Shown: positions 1 through 9,106, counted from the stretch's first letter. The stretch is DNA of 64,000 nt from Sutcliffiella horikoshii (GCF_019931755.1 NZ_CP082918.1:2088001-2152000), one strand, 5' to 3'. Numbers and translations: made by a program. Notes: a model not told the origin generated them from the letters alone.

Positions 1-602
1 TACTCAAGGTACCGCCTTGCTGTTGTCCGGGATGCCCCCATCAATTCTCCCATTTGTTCCGCTGTCCATCCATTATGGCTATGATTATCTAATAGGCCTT
101 CCACTTTTTCCAAGGTTAATTGGTCGATTCCCTTGGGTAAAGAATCCTTTTGTTTCTCAGTTTCCATCAACCCGTTTCTATGAAAAAACTGATCTATAAC
201 TTTTTGATCATATGATTCATTCTCTTTTATGAAAGCTTTTCTCTCAAGATATGTTTTTATGGCATGTTGAAACCTTTCAAATGTTACCGGTTTGATTAAG
301 TAATCAACCACCCCATATTTCAGAGCCGCTTCCACCACCGCTTTTTCTGTTGCTGCAGTTATCATGATGATGTCCACCTCGGGGAATCTATCGCGGATGA
401 GTGGTAGCAGGGAAGCTCCGCTTTCATCAGGCATGAAATTATCCAAGAGGATAAGATCGATTTCCCCAATTGCAAGTTTGTCCATGGTTTGAGCTGCATT
501 TAGAGCTTTATTGACCACCCTTACTCCTTCAATTTTTTCTAAGAATTGCTCATGAATGCCCGCAACCCGAAAATCATCCTCTGCTATTGCCACGTTTATC
601 AT
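1..602 (-). CDS. CitB/DcuR-type response regulator (3' part missing)
   Basis: About 200 residues are visible before the window edge cuts the gene. The N-terminal receiver domain has the acidic pair D9-D10, the phospho-acceptor D54 in LILLDNFMPD, a Thr after the fourth strand (MITAATE) and the Lys of LIKP. The C-terminal part (about residues 160-200) contains GWTAEQMGELMGASRTTARR, the helix-turn-helix of the CitT/DctR/MalR group. The ATG at 602 follows GGGGGTG and lies inside the 3' end of the kinase gene, a 29-bp overlap typical of a co-translated pair. By family it should activate transport or use of a C4-dicarboxylate, citrate or malate; the target genes are not in view. Confidence 0.88.
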   Translation of the reverse strand, partial: MINVAIAEDDFRVAGIHEQFLEKIEGVRVVNKALNAAQTMDKLAIGEIDLILLDNFMPDESGASLLPLIRDRFPEVDIIMITAATEKAVVEAALKYGVVDYLIKPVTFERFQHAIKTYLERKAFIKENESYDQKVIDQFFHRNGLMETEKQKDSLPKGIDQLTLEKVEGLLDNHSHNGWTAEQMGELMGASRTTARRYLE

Positions 603-2214
603 TTCTTTCACCCCCATATGTTTTGTTTTTAGGGAGGTATACGGTAAACACCGTTGTATTGTCCGAGGTTCTTTGAACTTCTACCGTTCCGCCAAGCTGT
701 TCTACCTCTTTCTTGACAATAGCAAGGCCGTATCCCCTTGGCTGATCAGCTTGTTTGGTACTGTATCCCTTCCCGAAAATTAAATCTATTGTTCCTTCTT
801 GAAAACCTGGTCCATTATCACTTATCTCCAAAATTAAGTCGTTTCCATAATCAATAGCGAAAAAGGATACAATTCCATCCTCTCTTGTCTCCACGGCCTC
901 CAACGCATTATCTATTAAATTACCAACAATGGCCACTAAGCTAGAGAGCTCTATATTACGGGTGATTAACTGGACTGAACTTTCTTCATTTAGTTGGAGA
1001 AGTTTCTTCTTTTCTGATGCGACAGCAAGCTTCCCTAGCAGGATGGCCTGAAGTTTTTCGTCCTTTATCCTGTCAAATAGAATATCATTGCGTGCCTGAT
1101 TAACCATATATTCTTTCTTGATCCAGTCTAATGCTTCTTCAAATTTTCCTAACTCCAACATCCCTGATAAAACGTAAAGTTTATTAGTAAATTCGTGGGT
1201 CTGAGCTCGCAACTCCTCTGAATATTTCTTTACCTCTACAAGAGTATGTAGCAACTTTTTCATATCTGTTTTATCTCGAAAGCTGGACACTACTCCTACC
1301 ACGATTTCTTTTTCCATAATAGGAATCCTGTTTACAATTACATCTTTATCAAATAAGTAGATTTCTTTGTTTTCCTGCGCATGTCCTGTTCGGGCAACCT
1401 CCATAATATCTGTATCAGGTACGATGTCGGTTATTTGTTTATGTATCAGTTCTTCTTCACGCAGCTCTAATATATCAAGCGCTGAAGGGTTAACCATGGT
1501 AACGAACCCATTTGCGTCAACAGCAATAATGCCCTCTTTTACTGATTTTAGGATGGCATTTCTTTCCCTGTACAAGGAAGCGATTTCATGGGGTTCCAGA
1601 CCGAGGATATCTTTTCGTATGTTTCTAGCAAGCAGATACCCTCCAACCACTCCGACATTTACTGCCAACAGAGCAATCAACGATATTTCCACCAACTTTT
1701 CTTCCATCCGGCTTTTTAAATTCTCCATGAGAAAACCGACCGATACAACTCCGATGACCGTTCCATCATTTGAAATAATAGGAGCTTTCCCTCTGATGGA
1801 TAACCCTAGTGAACCTGTCGCTTCCGATATATAAGCTTTCCCTTCTTCCAAAGCCCTTATATTATCTCCCCCCACCATCTGTTGGCCGATTTTATCGGTA
1901 TCAGGATGTGTATAACGAAGGCCTTGAGCATCTCCGATCACCACAAATTGCGCGTCTATCTCCTGCTGGATTTTCAATGTAAGCGGTTGGAGCGTATCAC
2001 TTGCTTTGTCCGAATCCATTGCTTCTTGTACCTCTGGCATAAAGGAGATTGTTTTGGCTATTTGGAGTGCTCGGTTTCCTGTATTGGTTTTAAACTCTTT
2101 CATCTCTAAGTAAAAGAAAACGCCGCATATCAAAACGATAATGCCGATAAGTAGCGTCACAATGAGAATGATTAGCTTTGTTTGCAGACGCACCGGTTTT
2201 ATTTTATGTCTCAT
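574..2214 (-). CDS. Sensor histidine kinase, DcuS/CitA family
   Basis: Membrane sensor of about 546 residues with the CitS/MalK/DctS layout: a membrane helix at about 13-36, an extracellular sCache-type sensor to about 170, a second helix at about 175-197, a cytoplasmic PAS domain at about 215-320, then the kinase core. The phospho-accepting His is in AQTHEFTNKLYVLSG, the N box is GNLIDNALEA, and DNGPGF and GYGLAIVKK form the ATP lid. A TTG lies one codon upstream; I prefer the ATG at 2214 because of its 6-bp spacing from GGGGGAG. It partners the overlapping regulator. The ligand cannot be told from sequence; family members sense citrate, malate, fumarate or succinate. Confidence 0.9.
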   Translation of the reverse strand: MRHKIKPVRLQTKLIILIVTLLIGIIVLICGVFFYLEMKEFKTNTGNRALQIAKTISFMPEVQEAMDSDKASDTLQPLTLKIQQEIDAQFVVIGDAQGLRYTHPDTDKIGQQMVGGDNIRALEEGKAYISEATGSLGLSIRGKAPIISNDGTVIGVVSVGFLMENLKSRMEEKLVEISLIALLAVNVGVVGGYLLARNIRKDILGLEPHEIASLYRERNAILKSVKEGIIAVDANGFVTMVNPSALDILELREEELIHKQITDIVPDTDIMEVARTGHAQENKEIYLFDKDVIVNRIPIMEKEIVVGVVSSFRDKTDMKKLLHTLVEVKKYSEELRAQTHEFTNKLYVLSGMLELGKFEEALDWIKKEYMVNQARNDILFDRIKDEKLQAILLGKLAVASEKKKLLQLNEESSVQLITRNIELSSLVAIVGNLIDNALEAVETREDGIVSFFAIDYGNDLILEISDNGPGFQEGTIDLIFGKGYSTKQADQPRGYGLAIVKKEVEQLGGTVEVQRTSDNTTVFTVYLPKNKTYGGERNDKRGNSRG

Positions 2215-2441
2215 CAAGATCTCCCCCTGAGTTCCTATTATTTTATAATAATTGGTTTAATTATTCTATGTATTTCGATATTTAGGGTATGGGAAATAAT
2301 CTATCGGCAAAAACCTCTAAAGTTTTAGTAGGATAACAACAAAAAAATCTACTTCTTTATGAGTGTTTTTCTGAAATAATAACGTCTCGGATTTAAGAAA
2401 ACTTTTCTAAAATTATTTCCCACTCCTGTTTTTCTCAAAAA

Positions 2442-2468
2442 AAAGCGACCCGTATAGCGAGTCGCTTT
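2442..2468 (-). terminator. Rho-independent terminator of the YeeE/YedE gene
   Basis: AAAGCGAC pairs with GTCGCTTT around an 11-base loop, and the minus strand continues into a T-run. It lies just past the stop of the transporter gene. Confidence 0.85.
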
Positions 2469-2474
2469 GAATAG

Positions 2475-3731
2475 TTAACATACTGAATCTGTTGGCTTAG
2501 GGTTCTTTAACCCGAATAATGGTCTGATAAATAACGCCAGTAATGTTCCAAGCATAGCCATGACCATCCATACCCAACCGTGTAAACTGAAGGAAGCAAT
2601 TCCTCCAAAGTATGCTCCAATATTACAACCAAAGGCAAGTCTTGCACCGTAGCCCATTAATAAACCACCAACAATAGAAGCTCCTGCAATGCCAGGTTTG
2701 ATTTTCTTAGGTTTAAAAGTACCTTGTGCACTTGCAGCAATAAATGCTCCTAAGATGATTCCAAAGTTCATCACACTTGTTGAATCAGCAAGGACCGTCT
2801 GTGTTAAAGCTTCTCCGTTTGCTCCGGTAAAATATCCCCAGCTTGAAACATCTATTCCTACTAACATTAATGCCTTTCCTCCCCAAAGGGCGAATGCTGA
2901 AGTAATTCCCCAAGGGTTTCCTCGTACTGCTAAAGTAAGAGCGTTTAGAAGTGCCAAAATGATAGCAGCCGCAAATAAAGGCCAAGAACCGCGTACTACC
3001 TTTTTCCAACCAGTTGTTGTTGCCAATGGTTTCATACTTGGCGGGTTTTTTCGCTTAGCAATTTGAACAGTTAACCAGTAAATGCCCGCAAAAAGTGCCA
3101 TCTGAACCGCCCAGCCCCCAAAGAAGCCAAGGTCGGTCGATTCCGCAATGGAAATCGGCGGAAGTGCCGGGGTACCTTCCATCCAAAACGTAAAGTGGTA
3201 AGCTCCAATGACAGATCCAACGATGAACGACATTAGTGTCAAGATCATCGATGAAGACCCTCCCCCCACCGAATAAAGGGTTCCGGATGCGCAACCACTG
3301 CCAAGCTGCATCCCGATTCCAAACATGAATGCACCGACTAACACACTAACTCCTACAGGCGATACATAGCCTGCGGGTGTATTTCCAGTAAAACTGAAGC
3401 CAGTACTTAATATGATGGCAAACAATGTCGTTGCAACCGCCAGCATCACCATGTGCGCTTGAAGTCCCTGTACATTACCTACTGACATCAAGCGTCTGAA
3501 TGCAGATGTGAACCCAAAGCGTGCATGCAATAGTGTTACACCCAGGGCCAATCCAATAATATATAAAGTCCCTTGAATCCAATCTGTTGTGGCAACAATT
3601 GCTATTAAAAGTATGATGCTAGCCATTACACCAATCGTTAAGAAAGGTTTTTGGATAGGATTCAATTTAGCAACAATAGTTGTTAGTTGCTTTTCATGTT
3701 GTTGAACAGTATTAAAAGTTGTTTCCGCCAA
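2475..3731 (-). CDS. YeeE/YedE (TsuA-like) sulfur-compound transporter
   Basis: Polytopic membrane protein of about 418 residues with roughly ten hydrophobic segments. It has the two family cysteine motifs, GSGCASGTLYSVGGGS near residue 150 and AFGCNIGAYFGGI near residue 370, which in TsuA relay thiosulfate by S-H-S contacts. Thiosulfate or related sulfane-sulfur uptake is the family role; the substrate here is inferred. No TusA-like partner (TsuB) lies beside it. The start is uncertain: GTG at 3740 is too close to AAAAGGT, whereas TTG at 3731 sits about 8 bp after it, so 3731 is used. It is divergent from the SatD gene. Confidence 0.85.
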   Translation of the reverse strand: MAETTFNTVQQHEKQLTTIVAKLNPIQKPFLTIGVMASIILLIAIVATTDWIQGTLYIIGLALGVTLLHARFGFTSAFRRLMSVGNVQGLQAHMVMLAVATTLFAIILSTGFSFTGNTPAGYVSPVGVSVLVGAFMFGIGMQLGSGCASGTLYSVGGGSSSMILTLMSFIVGSVIGAYHFTFWMEGTPALPPISIAESTDLGFFGGWAVQMALFAGIYWLTVQIAKRKNPPSMKPLATTTGWKKVVRGSWPLFAAAIILALLNALTLAVRGNPWGITSAFALWGGKALMLVGIDVSSWGYFTGANGEALTQTVLADSTSVMNFGIILGAFIAASAQGTFKPKKIKPGIAGASIVGGLLMGYGARLAFGCNIGAYFGGIASFSLHGWVWMVMAMLGTLLALFIRPLFGLKNPKPTDSVC

Positions 3732-3963
3732 ATCAATCACACCTTTTCATATTGTTTTTATCGGAATTATTAATTGTTCACATGATAACTTCTTTCCAAC
3801 TACTTGTAAACCTTTCTGCTTGTATTCTATATTTCTCTAAAAGTTTGACTTTTTTATCTACTTATCTATAATTCGATTAATCTATCGAAATCTCTGTAAG
3901 TTGATTATTTAGTCGAATTGAATTAAACTAATGTGGAATTCTTTTTGAAAGGAGTGAGAAAAG

Positions 3964-4710
3964 ATGAAGCACCCAATATCCATTTTTATGATGGATGTGA
4001 CAAACTCATCAAAAAATTGGGACGAAATAACGTCCTATTTAGGAGAAGTGGAAGGCTTTGTGAAAAGGTGGACGAGAGGTCTCCCCCATGCACAGGTGAG
4101 ACACCGACTTGGAGACGAAATTGTCGGGCTGTTTGATCATTACTCTACCGCATATACAGTGGCATTCTATATAAGCCAAATATGGAAATACAAAGAACAG
4201 CCACCCTACTTCGGAATCACGTTTGGAACGGTTGATACAAGCTTACAGCAGATTGATTTAGATAAATGGAATCATCCATTAATGCGCCAGGCAAGGCTGG
4301 CCAACGAAAAAATAAAGCACTCCTCCCAGCGTTCATCTATGTTGTTGCTTCCCGGTGAGGCATCCATTGAAGACACGTCATTAGAAATGGCAAATTTGCT
4401 TTTATCCTATCAACATAAATTCATGAGTGACCAAACGTCATTGCAACAATTAATTTCCAGGCTGTACGCCATTCTTGATGAGCAAAAAGCCATAGCAAGG
4501 CTAGTAAATAAGTCTCCTTCTACTATCTCCAGTCACTATAAGAAAGGGAATTGTGAGATAATATTGAATACCTTATACACACTCCAAGAAACCTTGGACA
4601 AGTTAGAAACAAAAAGCTTTGGGAACCAACCACATAATATTACGAAAGAGTTGACTCAAACCATTAAAAATGAGCTTTATAAAAATATCGATGCGATCAT
4701 TTCTATATGA
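3964..4710 (+). CDS. SatD family protein, cyclase-like fold plus helix-turn-helix
   Basis: 248 residues, ATG 7 bp after GAAAGGAG. By length and pattern it belongs to the SatD family, named from the streptococcal secretion and acid tolerance locus; its biochemical function is unknown. Residues 1-120 follow the order of a class III nucleotide cyclase or GGDEF domain: FMMDVT with D11, RLGDEIVGLF with D51, FGITFGTVD (84-91), then a helix reading RQARLANEKIK (108-118) where cyclases have the VNxAARL motif. Residues 173-196 (IARLVNKSPSTISSHYKKG) look like a helix-turn-helix. The family call is fair; the cyclase resemblance is my reading of the pattern, not a known assignment. Next gene 25 bp downstream is DUF3307. 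Confidence 0.7.
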   Translation: MKHPISIFMMDVTNSSKNWDEITSYLGEVEGFVKRWTRGLPHAQVRHRLGDEIVGLFDHYSTAYTVAFYISQIWKYKEQPPYFGITFGTVDTSLQQIDLDKWNHPLMRQARLANEKIKHSSQRSSMLLLPGEASIEDTSLEMANLLLSYQHKFMSDQTSLQQLISRLYAILDEQKAIARLVNKSPSTISSHYKKGNCEIILNTLYTLQETLDKLETKSFGNQPHNITKELTQTIKNELYKNIDAIISI

Positions 4711-4735
4711 TTATATATAGCAAGGAGCGTTTGAA

Positions 4736-5608
4736 ATGATATTCCTTTCCCTTATCTTAGCCCATTTAATTGCAGATTTTTATTTTCAGACAGAGCACAT
4801 GGTGAAGGAAAAACGGAAGTTCTTAAAGCTCCATTTATTTCACCATGCTGTTGTTATGCTTTTTCTCCTCCTTATCATCTATTTCTATCAAGGAAATGAT
4901 TTAATTAGGGAGGTCTTGTTGCCCACCATCCTATTAGTGGGAATTCACGGGGCCATCGATTACTTAAAGATTATTTTGCAGGAAAAAACGAATAAATTAG
5001 TACAGAAAAATGCCTGGAATCTTGGATTATTTATAGTAGATCAAATTTTGCACGTAATTACTATTTTGGCAGTATGCTATTTTACTTTACAAGTAGATTT
5101 ACAGGCTATGTTTCATACTGTTTTAGTATTGTTCAACTTAAAAGAAGGCATGCGACCAGAGCTTGGTTTGTTGGAAGGTCTCTTATTTCTAGTAATTATG
5201 TTGATACTATGTACAACTGTTACAGGCCATCTAATTAGGATCATGCTTGGTTCCCTCACTAAACATATTTCCCTTTTTGAAGGCAAATACACATTAAAGG
5301 ATCTTGCCATCAGTCCCAATAGTGAAAAGAACATGTCAGAGGAATATACATATATGGTCATGAAACACCAAGATCTTTCTAGAGGAAAAGTGATCGGCTA
5401 TCTGGAACGTCTATTGGTGGTGGCGTTAATATTGATGGGTTCTTTTTCTGCAGTTGGATTTATTGTCGCAGCCAAATCCCTTACACGATTCAAGCAGATG
5501 GATGACCGGGATTGGGCGGAGTATTTTTTACTGGGGACCCTAACTTCCTTTCTTTTTGCAATCATCTATGGAGTGTTGTTGAAAATTGTATTCTTCGGTT
5601 CTTACTAG
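4736..5608 (+). CDS. DUF3307 family membrane protein
   Basis: 290 residues with about seven hydrophobic segments. The N-terminus has the DUF3307 pattern HLIADFYFQ followed by a His-rich helix (LHLFHHAVV) and GIHGAIDYLK. An AGGAGC site precedes the ATG. It follows SatD with 25 bp between them, and the two families are often paired, so a shared function is likely: SatD as soluble sensor or regulator and this as membrane partner. The conserved His and Asp residues in the first membrane helices could bind metal or form an active site, but no activity is known. Confidence 0.75.
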   Translation: MIFLSLILAHLIADFYFQTEHMVKEKRKFLKLHLFHHAVVMLFLLLIIYFYQGNDLIREVLLPTILLVGIHGAIDYLKIILQEKTNKLVQKNAWNLGLFIVDQILHVITILAVCYFTLQVDLQAMFHTVLVLFNLKEGMRPELGLLEGLLFLVIMLILCTTVTGHLIRIMLGSLTKHISLFEGKYTLKDLAISPNSEKNMSEEYTYMVMKHQDLSRGKVIGYLERLLVVALILMGSFSAVGFIVAAKSLTRFKQMDDRDWAEYFLLGTLTSFLFAIIYGVLLKIVFFGSY

Positions 5609-5706
5609 TAAAAAATTAATAGATATGAAAAAAATAATAGAAAGAAGGTATACACCCTGTCCGATTCTATCATCTCTCATATGATAGAAACAAAGGGGGT
5701 GACAAC

Positions 5707-5847
5707 ATGTTGCGTTATTACCGCTATGTCACAAGATTAGGTGAAAACCTGATCGAAGAGGGAGAAGATTACTTGGAAAGAAGAACACAAATGGCCAAGA
5801 GAGTAATCAAAAAAGTAGCCCGCCGCTTGGATGATCTGATTGACTGA
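5707..5847 (+). CDS. Small basic hypothetical protein, 46 aa
   Basis: ATG 6 bp after AAAGGGGGTG, then 46 codons to TGA. The product starts MLRYYRYVTRLGENL, continues with an acidic patch (EEGEDYLERR) and a Lys/Arg-rich helix, and ends RRLDDLID. It would form one long amphipathic helix with no membrane segment or Cys. The strong ribosome site and clean helix periodicity support a real gene. I do not recognise the family. Confidence 0.6.
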   Translation: MLRYYRYVTRLGENLIEEGEDYLERRTQMAKRVIKKVARRLDDLID

Positions 5848-5890
5848 TATTAGTCAGCCATTTAGATGATTTTTAGATTGGCATGGAAAA

Positions 5891-5913
5891 CAGCACCGTC
5901 AAAAACGGTGCTG
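5891..5913. terminator. Hairpin terminator between convergent genes
   Basis: CAGCACCGT and ACGGTGCTG pair perfectly around CAAAA. The minus strand then reads TTTTCC, so it mainly ends the cupin gene. It can also stop the small plus-strand gene, though that side has only a weak T tract. Confidence 0.8.
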
Positions 5914-5920
5914 TTCTACC

Positions 5921-6709
5921 CTACATATTTTTGCTTTGCTGAAGAAGTTTAGATTCCCCAGTTCGCTCCCACTCTTCTACTGTTTCATAGGCTTTTTTCG
6001 GCGAATATCCCTTCCCTACAAGTACACCCATTAAAATAAATTCTTGCAGAATGTGAACCGCATTTATTCCTCTTTTAACATCTTCCAGTCCTTCATTCAC
6101 CAAAAACTCAGTATACTGCACCCATTCATCCGGTGTTTTCCCATCAATAACTGGTGGCCCTTCTCCATTCTCTTCCGTTGCCTCCGCATCAGCCTTGGTA
6201 GCATGAACCGTACCGAACGGATGATTTGGCGGCGCATAAATAGAGTACAGTTTCAGTGGAACATTTCCGGTATTTGTAAGGTTATGCCAAGTGCCGGCAG
6301 GAATCACTACTGCATAGTCGTCTGAAACCATTTTTTCAAACGTAAATTCATTTTTATTTTTTCCCATTTGAACGATTCCCTCTCCTTGCTCTAAACGCAG
6401 GAATTGATCAACATCGGGATGCATTTCCAACCCTATATCTTCTCCAGGCTTTAAACTCATTAAAGTAATCTGAAACTGTGATCCCGTCCATAAAGCTGTT
6501 CGAAAGTTATTGTTTTGCAAGGTTAGTTCGTTAATATCTTCTGCAAATGGATTTGGACCATAATCCTTTAATTCAATTGCTCTGAAATTGTTTTGCAAAT
6601 GATAAGTATTATACGTGTTTGGGTATGGCCAATAACTGTTTCTCATATAGTTGTAAGCATATGGATTTACAGTATAAGGATATGGATAATTATTTGAAGG
6701 ATAATACAT
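5921..6709 (-). CDS. Cupin-domain protein with Tyr/Asn/Pro-rich N-terminus
   Basis: 262 residues. Residues 1-40 are a low-complexity Tyr/Asn/Pro tail, typical of spore coat or surface proteins. A single cupin domain follows (about 50-165): the first motif holds LEMHPDVDQFLRLEQGEG and the second PAGTWHNLTNTG, keeping the metal-binding histidines. The C-terminal part is helical. Conserved-cupin proteins of this layout are common in Bacillus and some are linked to spores; that role is inferred from the tail only. The ATG follows AAAAGGAGATG with good spacing. Enzymatic activity is unknown. Confidence 0.75.
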   Translation of the reverse strand: MYYPSNNYPYPYTVNPYAYNYMRNSYWPYPNTYNTYHLQNNFRAIELKDYGPNPFAEDINELTLQNNNFRTALWTGSQFQITLMSLKPGEDIGLEMHPDVDQFLRLEQGEGIVQMGKNKNEFTFEKMVSDDYAVVIPAGTWHNLTNTGNVPLKLYSIYAPPNHPFGTVHATKADAEATEENGEGPPVIDGKTPDEWVQYTEFLVNEGLEDVKRGINAVHILQEFILMGVLVGKGYSPKKAYETVEEWERTGESKLLQQSKNM

Positions 6710-6806
6710 TCTTTCATCTCCTTTTAAAATTCATTAAATTATCCTATTCATTTTCACAAGGAATGTACGTTGTATGGGTTGGTTTAATTTCGAACAAATA
6801 AAAAGA

Positions 6807-6831
6807 CCTATTTCTCGTTAAAAGAAATAGG
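6807..6831 (-). terminator. Terminator of the ring-cleaving dioxygenase gene
   Basis: CCTATTTCT pairs with AGAAATAGG, and the minus strand continues TCTTTTTATT. It lies 12 bp past the dioxygenase stop. Confidence 0.75.
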
Positions 6832-6842
6832 CTCGAGTTTGG

Positions 6843-7823
6843 TTATTCTTTTTTAAAGTCCTTTGTACTTCTTACGGTATCAATCGGTCTGACAAGCTTT
6901 TCGATTTGTTCGCGTTTCGGTTCAAGAAACGGTGGCAAAGAAAGTTTCTCTCCTAAAGTTTCATATGGCTCATCCCCCATGAAGCCAGGACCGTCCGTTG
7001 CAAACTCAAACAGTATCTGTGGAGCAACACGTGCGTACAAGGATTCAAAGAAATAACGGTCCACATGTCCTGATGTGTTAAAGCCAAACCCTTTTAATCT
7101 GGCATCCCACTCATCGATAACAGAGCGGTCCTCTACTCGGAATGCAGCATGATGCACGGTCCCGAATCCTTGCTGCGCTTGAGGAAGTCTATCATTATGC
7201 TCTACAACCAGCTGGGCCCCGTTACCCCCTTCTCCTACCTCAAACAAATGTGTTTCTCCGTCATGAGCAATTTCTTTAAATAGAAGAACTTTTTCTAGAA
7301 CTTCCTTAAAGAAATCAAAATTTGCAACACGAATATGGAGAGGCCCCAGCCCCGTGATTGCATATTCTAAAGGAATCGGCCCCTTCTGCCATGGCGTGCC
7401 CGGCTCTACCCCTTTGTTATTTTCATCAGAAACTAATTGGTATTGTTGGTCATCAAAATCTACAAAGGAAAGTGTCTTTGTCCCAAACTGATCCTTGATG
7501 CCATCATGCTTTACGTTTAAGCGGTCAAAACGATCTACCCAATATGCTAATGCCTTGTCTGATGGTACTCTGAAACCAGTTCTGAAAATTTCATTTGTAC
7601 CGTGGCTTCCTTTTGGAATGCCTGGAAAATCAAAGAATGTCATGTCTGTTCCCGGGCTTCCCTTGTCGTCAGCAAAAAATAAATGGTACGTTTGAATGTC
7701 ATCTTGGTTCACTGTCTTTTTTACAAGTCTCATCCCTAACACATAGGTAAAAAATTCGTAGTTCTTTTCTGCGCTGCTGGTTATTGCTGTGACGTGATGA
7801 ATCCCTTTTAGTCCGTTTATCAT
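6843..7823 (-). CDS. Ring-cleaving dioxygenase, MhqA/MhqO family (VOC fold)
   Basis: 326 residues containing two VOC modules (about 5-150 and 155-285). The first begins GIHHVTAITSSAEKNYEFF and the second contains GPLHIRVANFD, with metal-ligand His residues at the start of each module and Glu in FEFATDGPG. Homologues in B. subtilis (MhqA, MhqO, MhqE) are extradiol-type dioxygenases that detoxify quinones and catechols and are repressed by MhqR. The promoter just upstream carries a sequence matching the MhqR box, which supports the assignment. Which paralogue it equals cannot be told. GGGGAG precedes the ATG by 6 bp. Confidence 0.88.
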   Translation of the reverse strand: MINGLKGIHHVTAITSSAEKNYEFFTYVLGMRLVKKTVNQDDIQTYHLFFADDKGSPGTDMTFFDFPGIPKGSHGTNEIFRTGFRVPSDKALAYWVDRFDRLNVKHDGIKDQFGTKTLSFVDFDDQQYQLVSDENNKGVEPGTPWQKGPIPLEYAITGLGPLHIRVANFDFFKEVLEKVLLFKEIAHDGETHLFEVGEGGNGAQLVVEHNDRLPQAQQGFGTVHHAAFRVEDRSVIDEWDARLKGFGFNTSGHVDRYFFESLYARVAPQILFEFATDGPGFMGDEPYETLGEKLSLPPFLEPKREQIEKLVRPIDTVRSTKDFKKE

Positions 7824-7861
7824 AAGGATCTCCCCTTTTAATTTAAATGTTATTAAGTTAT

Positions 7862-8878
7862 TTATCTTGAATTCGAGATAATTATATCGCGGTTGGATGG
7901 AGATGTCAAATTGATGAGAGGATAGAGGTTGTATTTTATAGACCTGGTGTTTCCAATCGTTTGAAGTCCAGTGGAAGTCAAGATCCTTTTCATGACATTA
8001 GTGGACGGGACAAGTAGAAACTCTCTAGCCTCTTTATTGGATATTGTCTCGTTGAATAATAAACAGTAATCACTTAAAGCCGGGATATGCGCGTCTTTTG
8101 ATTTATTGTTGCACTTAGGACAACACCAATAAGAATGAGTCCTTTGCATTGGGATAGCCAGGCAGTACGAGCATTGTACACCTAATAAAAGTTCACTTGG
8201 AGTAATGTTTAGCTGTTTTAGAGTGAGGGTTAGTTTAGATTTATGATGCTCAATAATGGTGTGGGCCAGGTTTTGTATTTCTATGGTGGAAAGGCTTTGT
8301 CTATTGGAGATTGCTTTTTGTTGTTCGATTTTTGTAGGAAGATAATGACCGTGGATGACCTTTTGGTTGGTTGACTTATCTCCAGGGTCGACTTGAATCA
8401 TGCAAGACGGGTTTGAGATAACTACGAAAGAAGTGATTGGTATTTGTGGGAAGCCAAACTGTTCCATCCATTGCTTGAGTAGTCTTTCTTGATTATTGAC
8501 CTGTATGATTGGACACTGATAATATTTCACATTACCCATATATGTCTGAGTCAGCTGATTGAATTTCCTGTCAAAATGTATTGTCCCACCCATATTTTTC
8601 ACCTCCAATAGGGATATGAAGTTATTGGATAGAAGTAAGGTATCAATATGAAAGTTTTGATTCTGGCATTGTAAACTGACGGAATGTAGAATATGGAAGT
8701 CTTGATCAGGAAGGATGCTTAAGGGGTAGTCAATGGCACTTTCGCCTTTATACCCTTTTATTTGCTTGGCTATCACTTCCTTTACTCGCGGCATCGAGAG
8801 GTGATCATTTTCGAGGCGTCTCTCAATAGCTTGCAAAAATAATAGATTGGAAGGAATCTCTCTCTCTTTTATTATCAT
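7862..8878 (-). CDS. NERD-domain protein with C-terminal zinc ribbon
   Basis: About 338 residues. The N-terminal third has the nuclease-related (NERD) pattern: KGYKGESAIDYPL, then FHIDTLLLSNNFISLLEVKN with Asp and Glu-x-Lys of the PD-(D/E)xK-like core. The C-terminal part has paired cysteines, CSYCLAIP and WCCPKCNNKS, that fit a zinc ribbon. The open frame starts at 8914, but AGGAGGT lies 5 bp before the ATG at 8878, so the shorter form is used. The stop codon adjoins the operator of the next gene. NERD proteins may bind or cut DNA; no substrate is known. Confidence 0.8.
   Translation of the reverse strand: MIIKEREIPSNLLFLQAIERRLENDHLSMPRVKEVIAKQIKGYKGESAIDYPLSILPDQDFHILHSVSLQCQNQNFHIDTLLLSNNFISLLEVKNMGGTIHFDRKFNQLTQTYMGNVKYYQCPIIQVNNQERLLKQWMEQFGFPQIPITSFVVISNPSCMIQVDPGDKSTNQKVIHGHYLPTKIEQQKAISNRQSLSTIEIQNLAHTIIEHHKSKLTLTLKQLNITPSELLLGVQCSYCLAIPMQRTHSYWCCPKCNNKSKDAHIPALSDYCLLFNETISNKEAREFLLVPSTNVMKRILTSTGLQTIGNTRSIKYNLYPLINLTSPSNRDIIISNSR
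7863..7909 (-). promoter_or_regulatory. Consensus promoter with MhqR-type operator
   Basis: On the minus strand TTGACA (7904-7909), 17 bp, TATAAT (7881-7886), then the imperfect palindrome at 7863-7880 (plus strand TATCTTGAATTCGAGATA). This matches the published MhqR box of B. subtilis, TATCTCGAATTCGAGATA, at 17 of 18 positions. The operator covers the expected transcription start of the dioxygenase gene, as expected for a repressor. Confidence 0.85.
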
Positions 8879-8964
8879 TTGTAACCTCCTAAGCTGATTT
8901 ATTAGTAAAATCATACCACTTTTGCGGTGGAGTGTCGCTTAGAAATTTGGCCGGTTTTGGAAAT

Positions 8965-9093
8965 CGGGCGATAATTTCAATTTACGGGCGATTTTTAGAA
9001 AATACGGGCGAAAATGCAGAGGAATCGGGCGATTTTTAAGATTTACGGGCGATATTTCAACTTTACGGGCGAAAATTGCAAGTAATCGGGCGA
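8965..9093. repeat. Phased word array A: CGGGCGA x7
   Basis: CGGGCGA occurs at 8965, 8985, 9005, 9026, 9046, 9066 and 9087, steps of 20, 20, 21, 20, 20 and 21 bp. Bases between copies are A/T-rich and not conserved, except that every third copy is preceded by AAT rather than TA, giving a 61-bp super-period. It fills the gap between the NERD gene start and the RDD gene end. No coding potential is seen. Confidence 0.85.
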
Positions 9094-9106
9094 ATCCCAA
9101 TTATAG

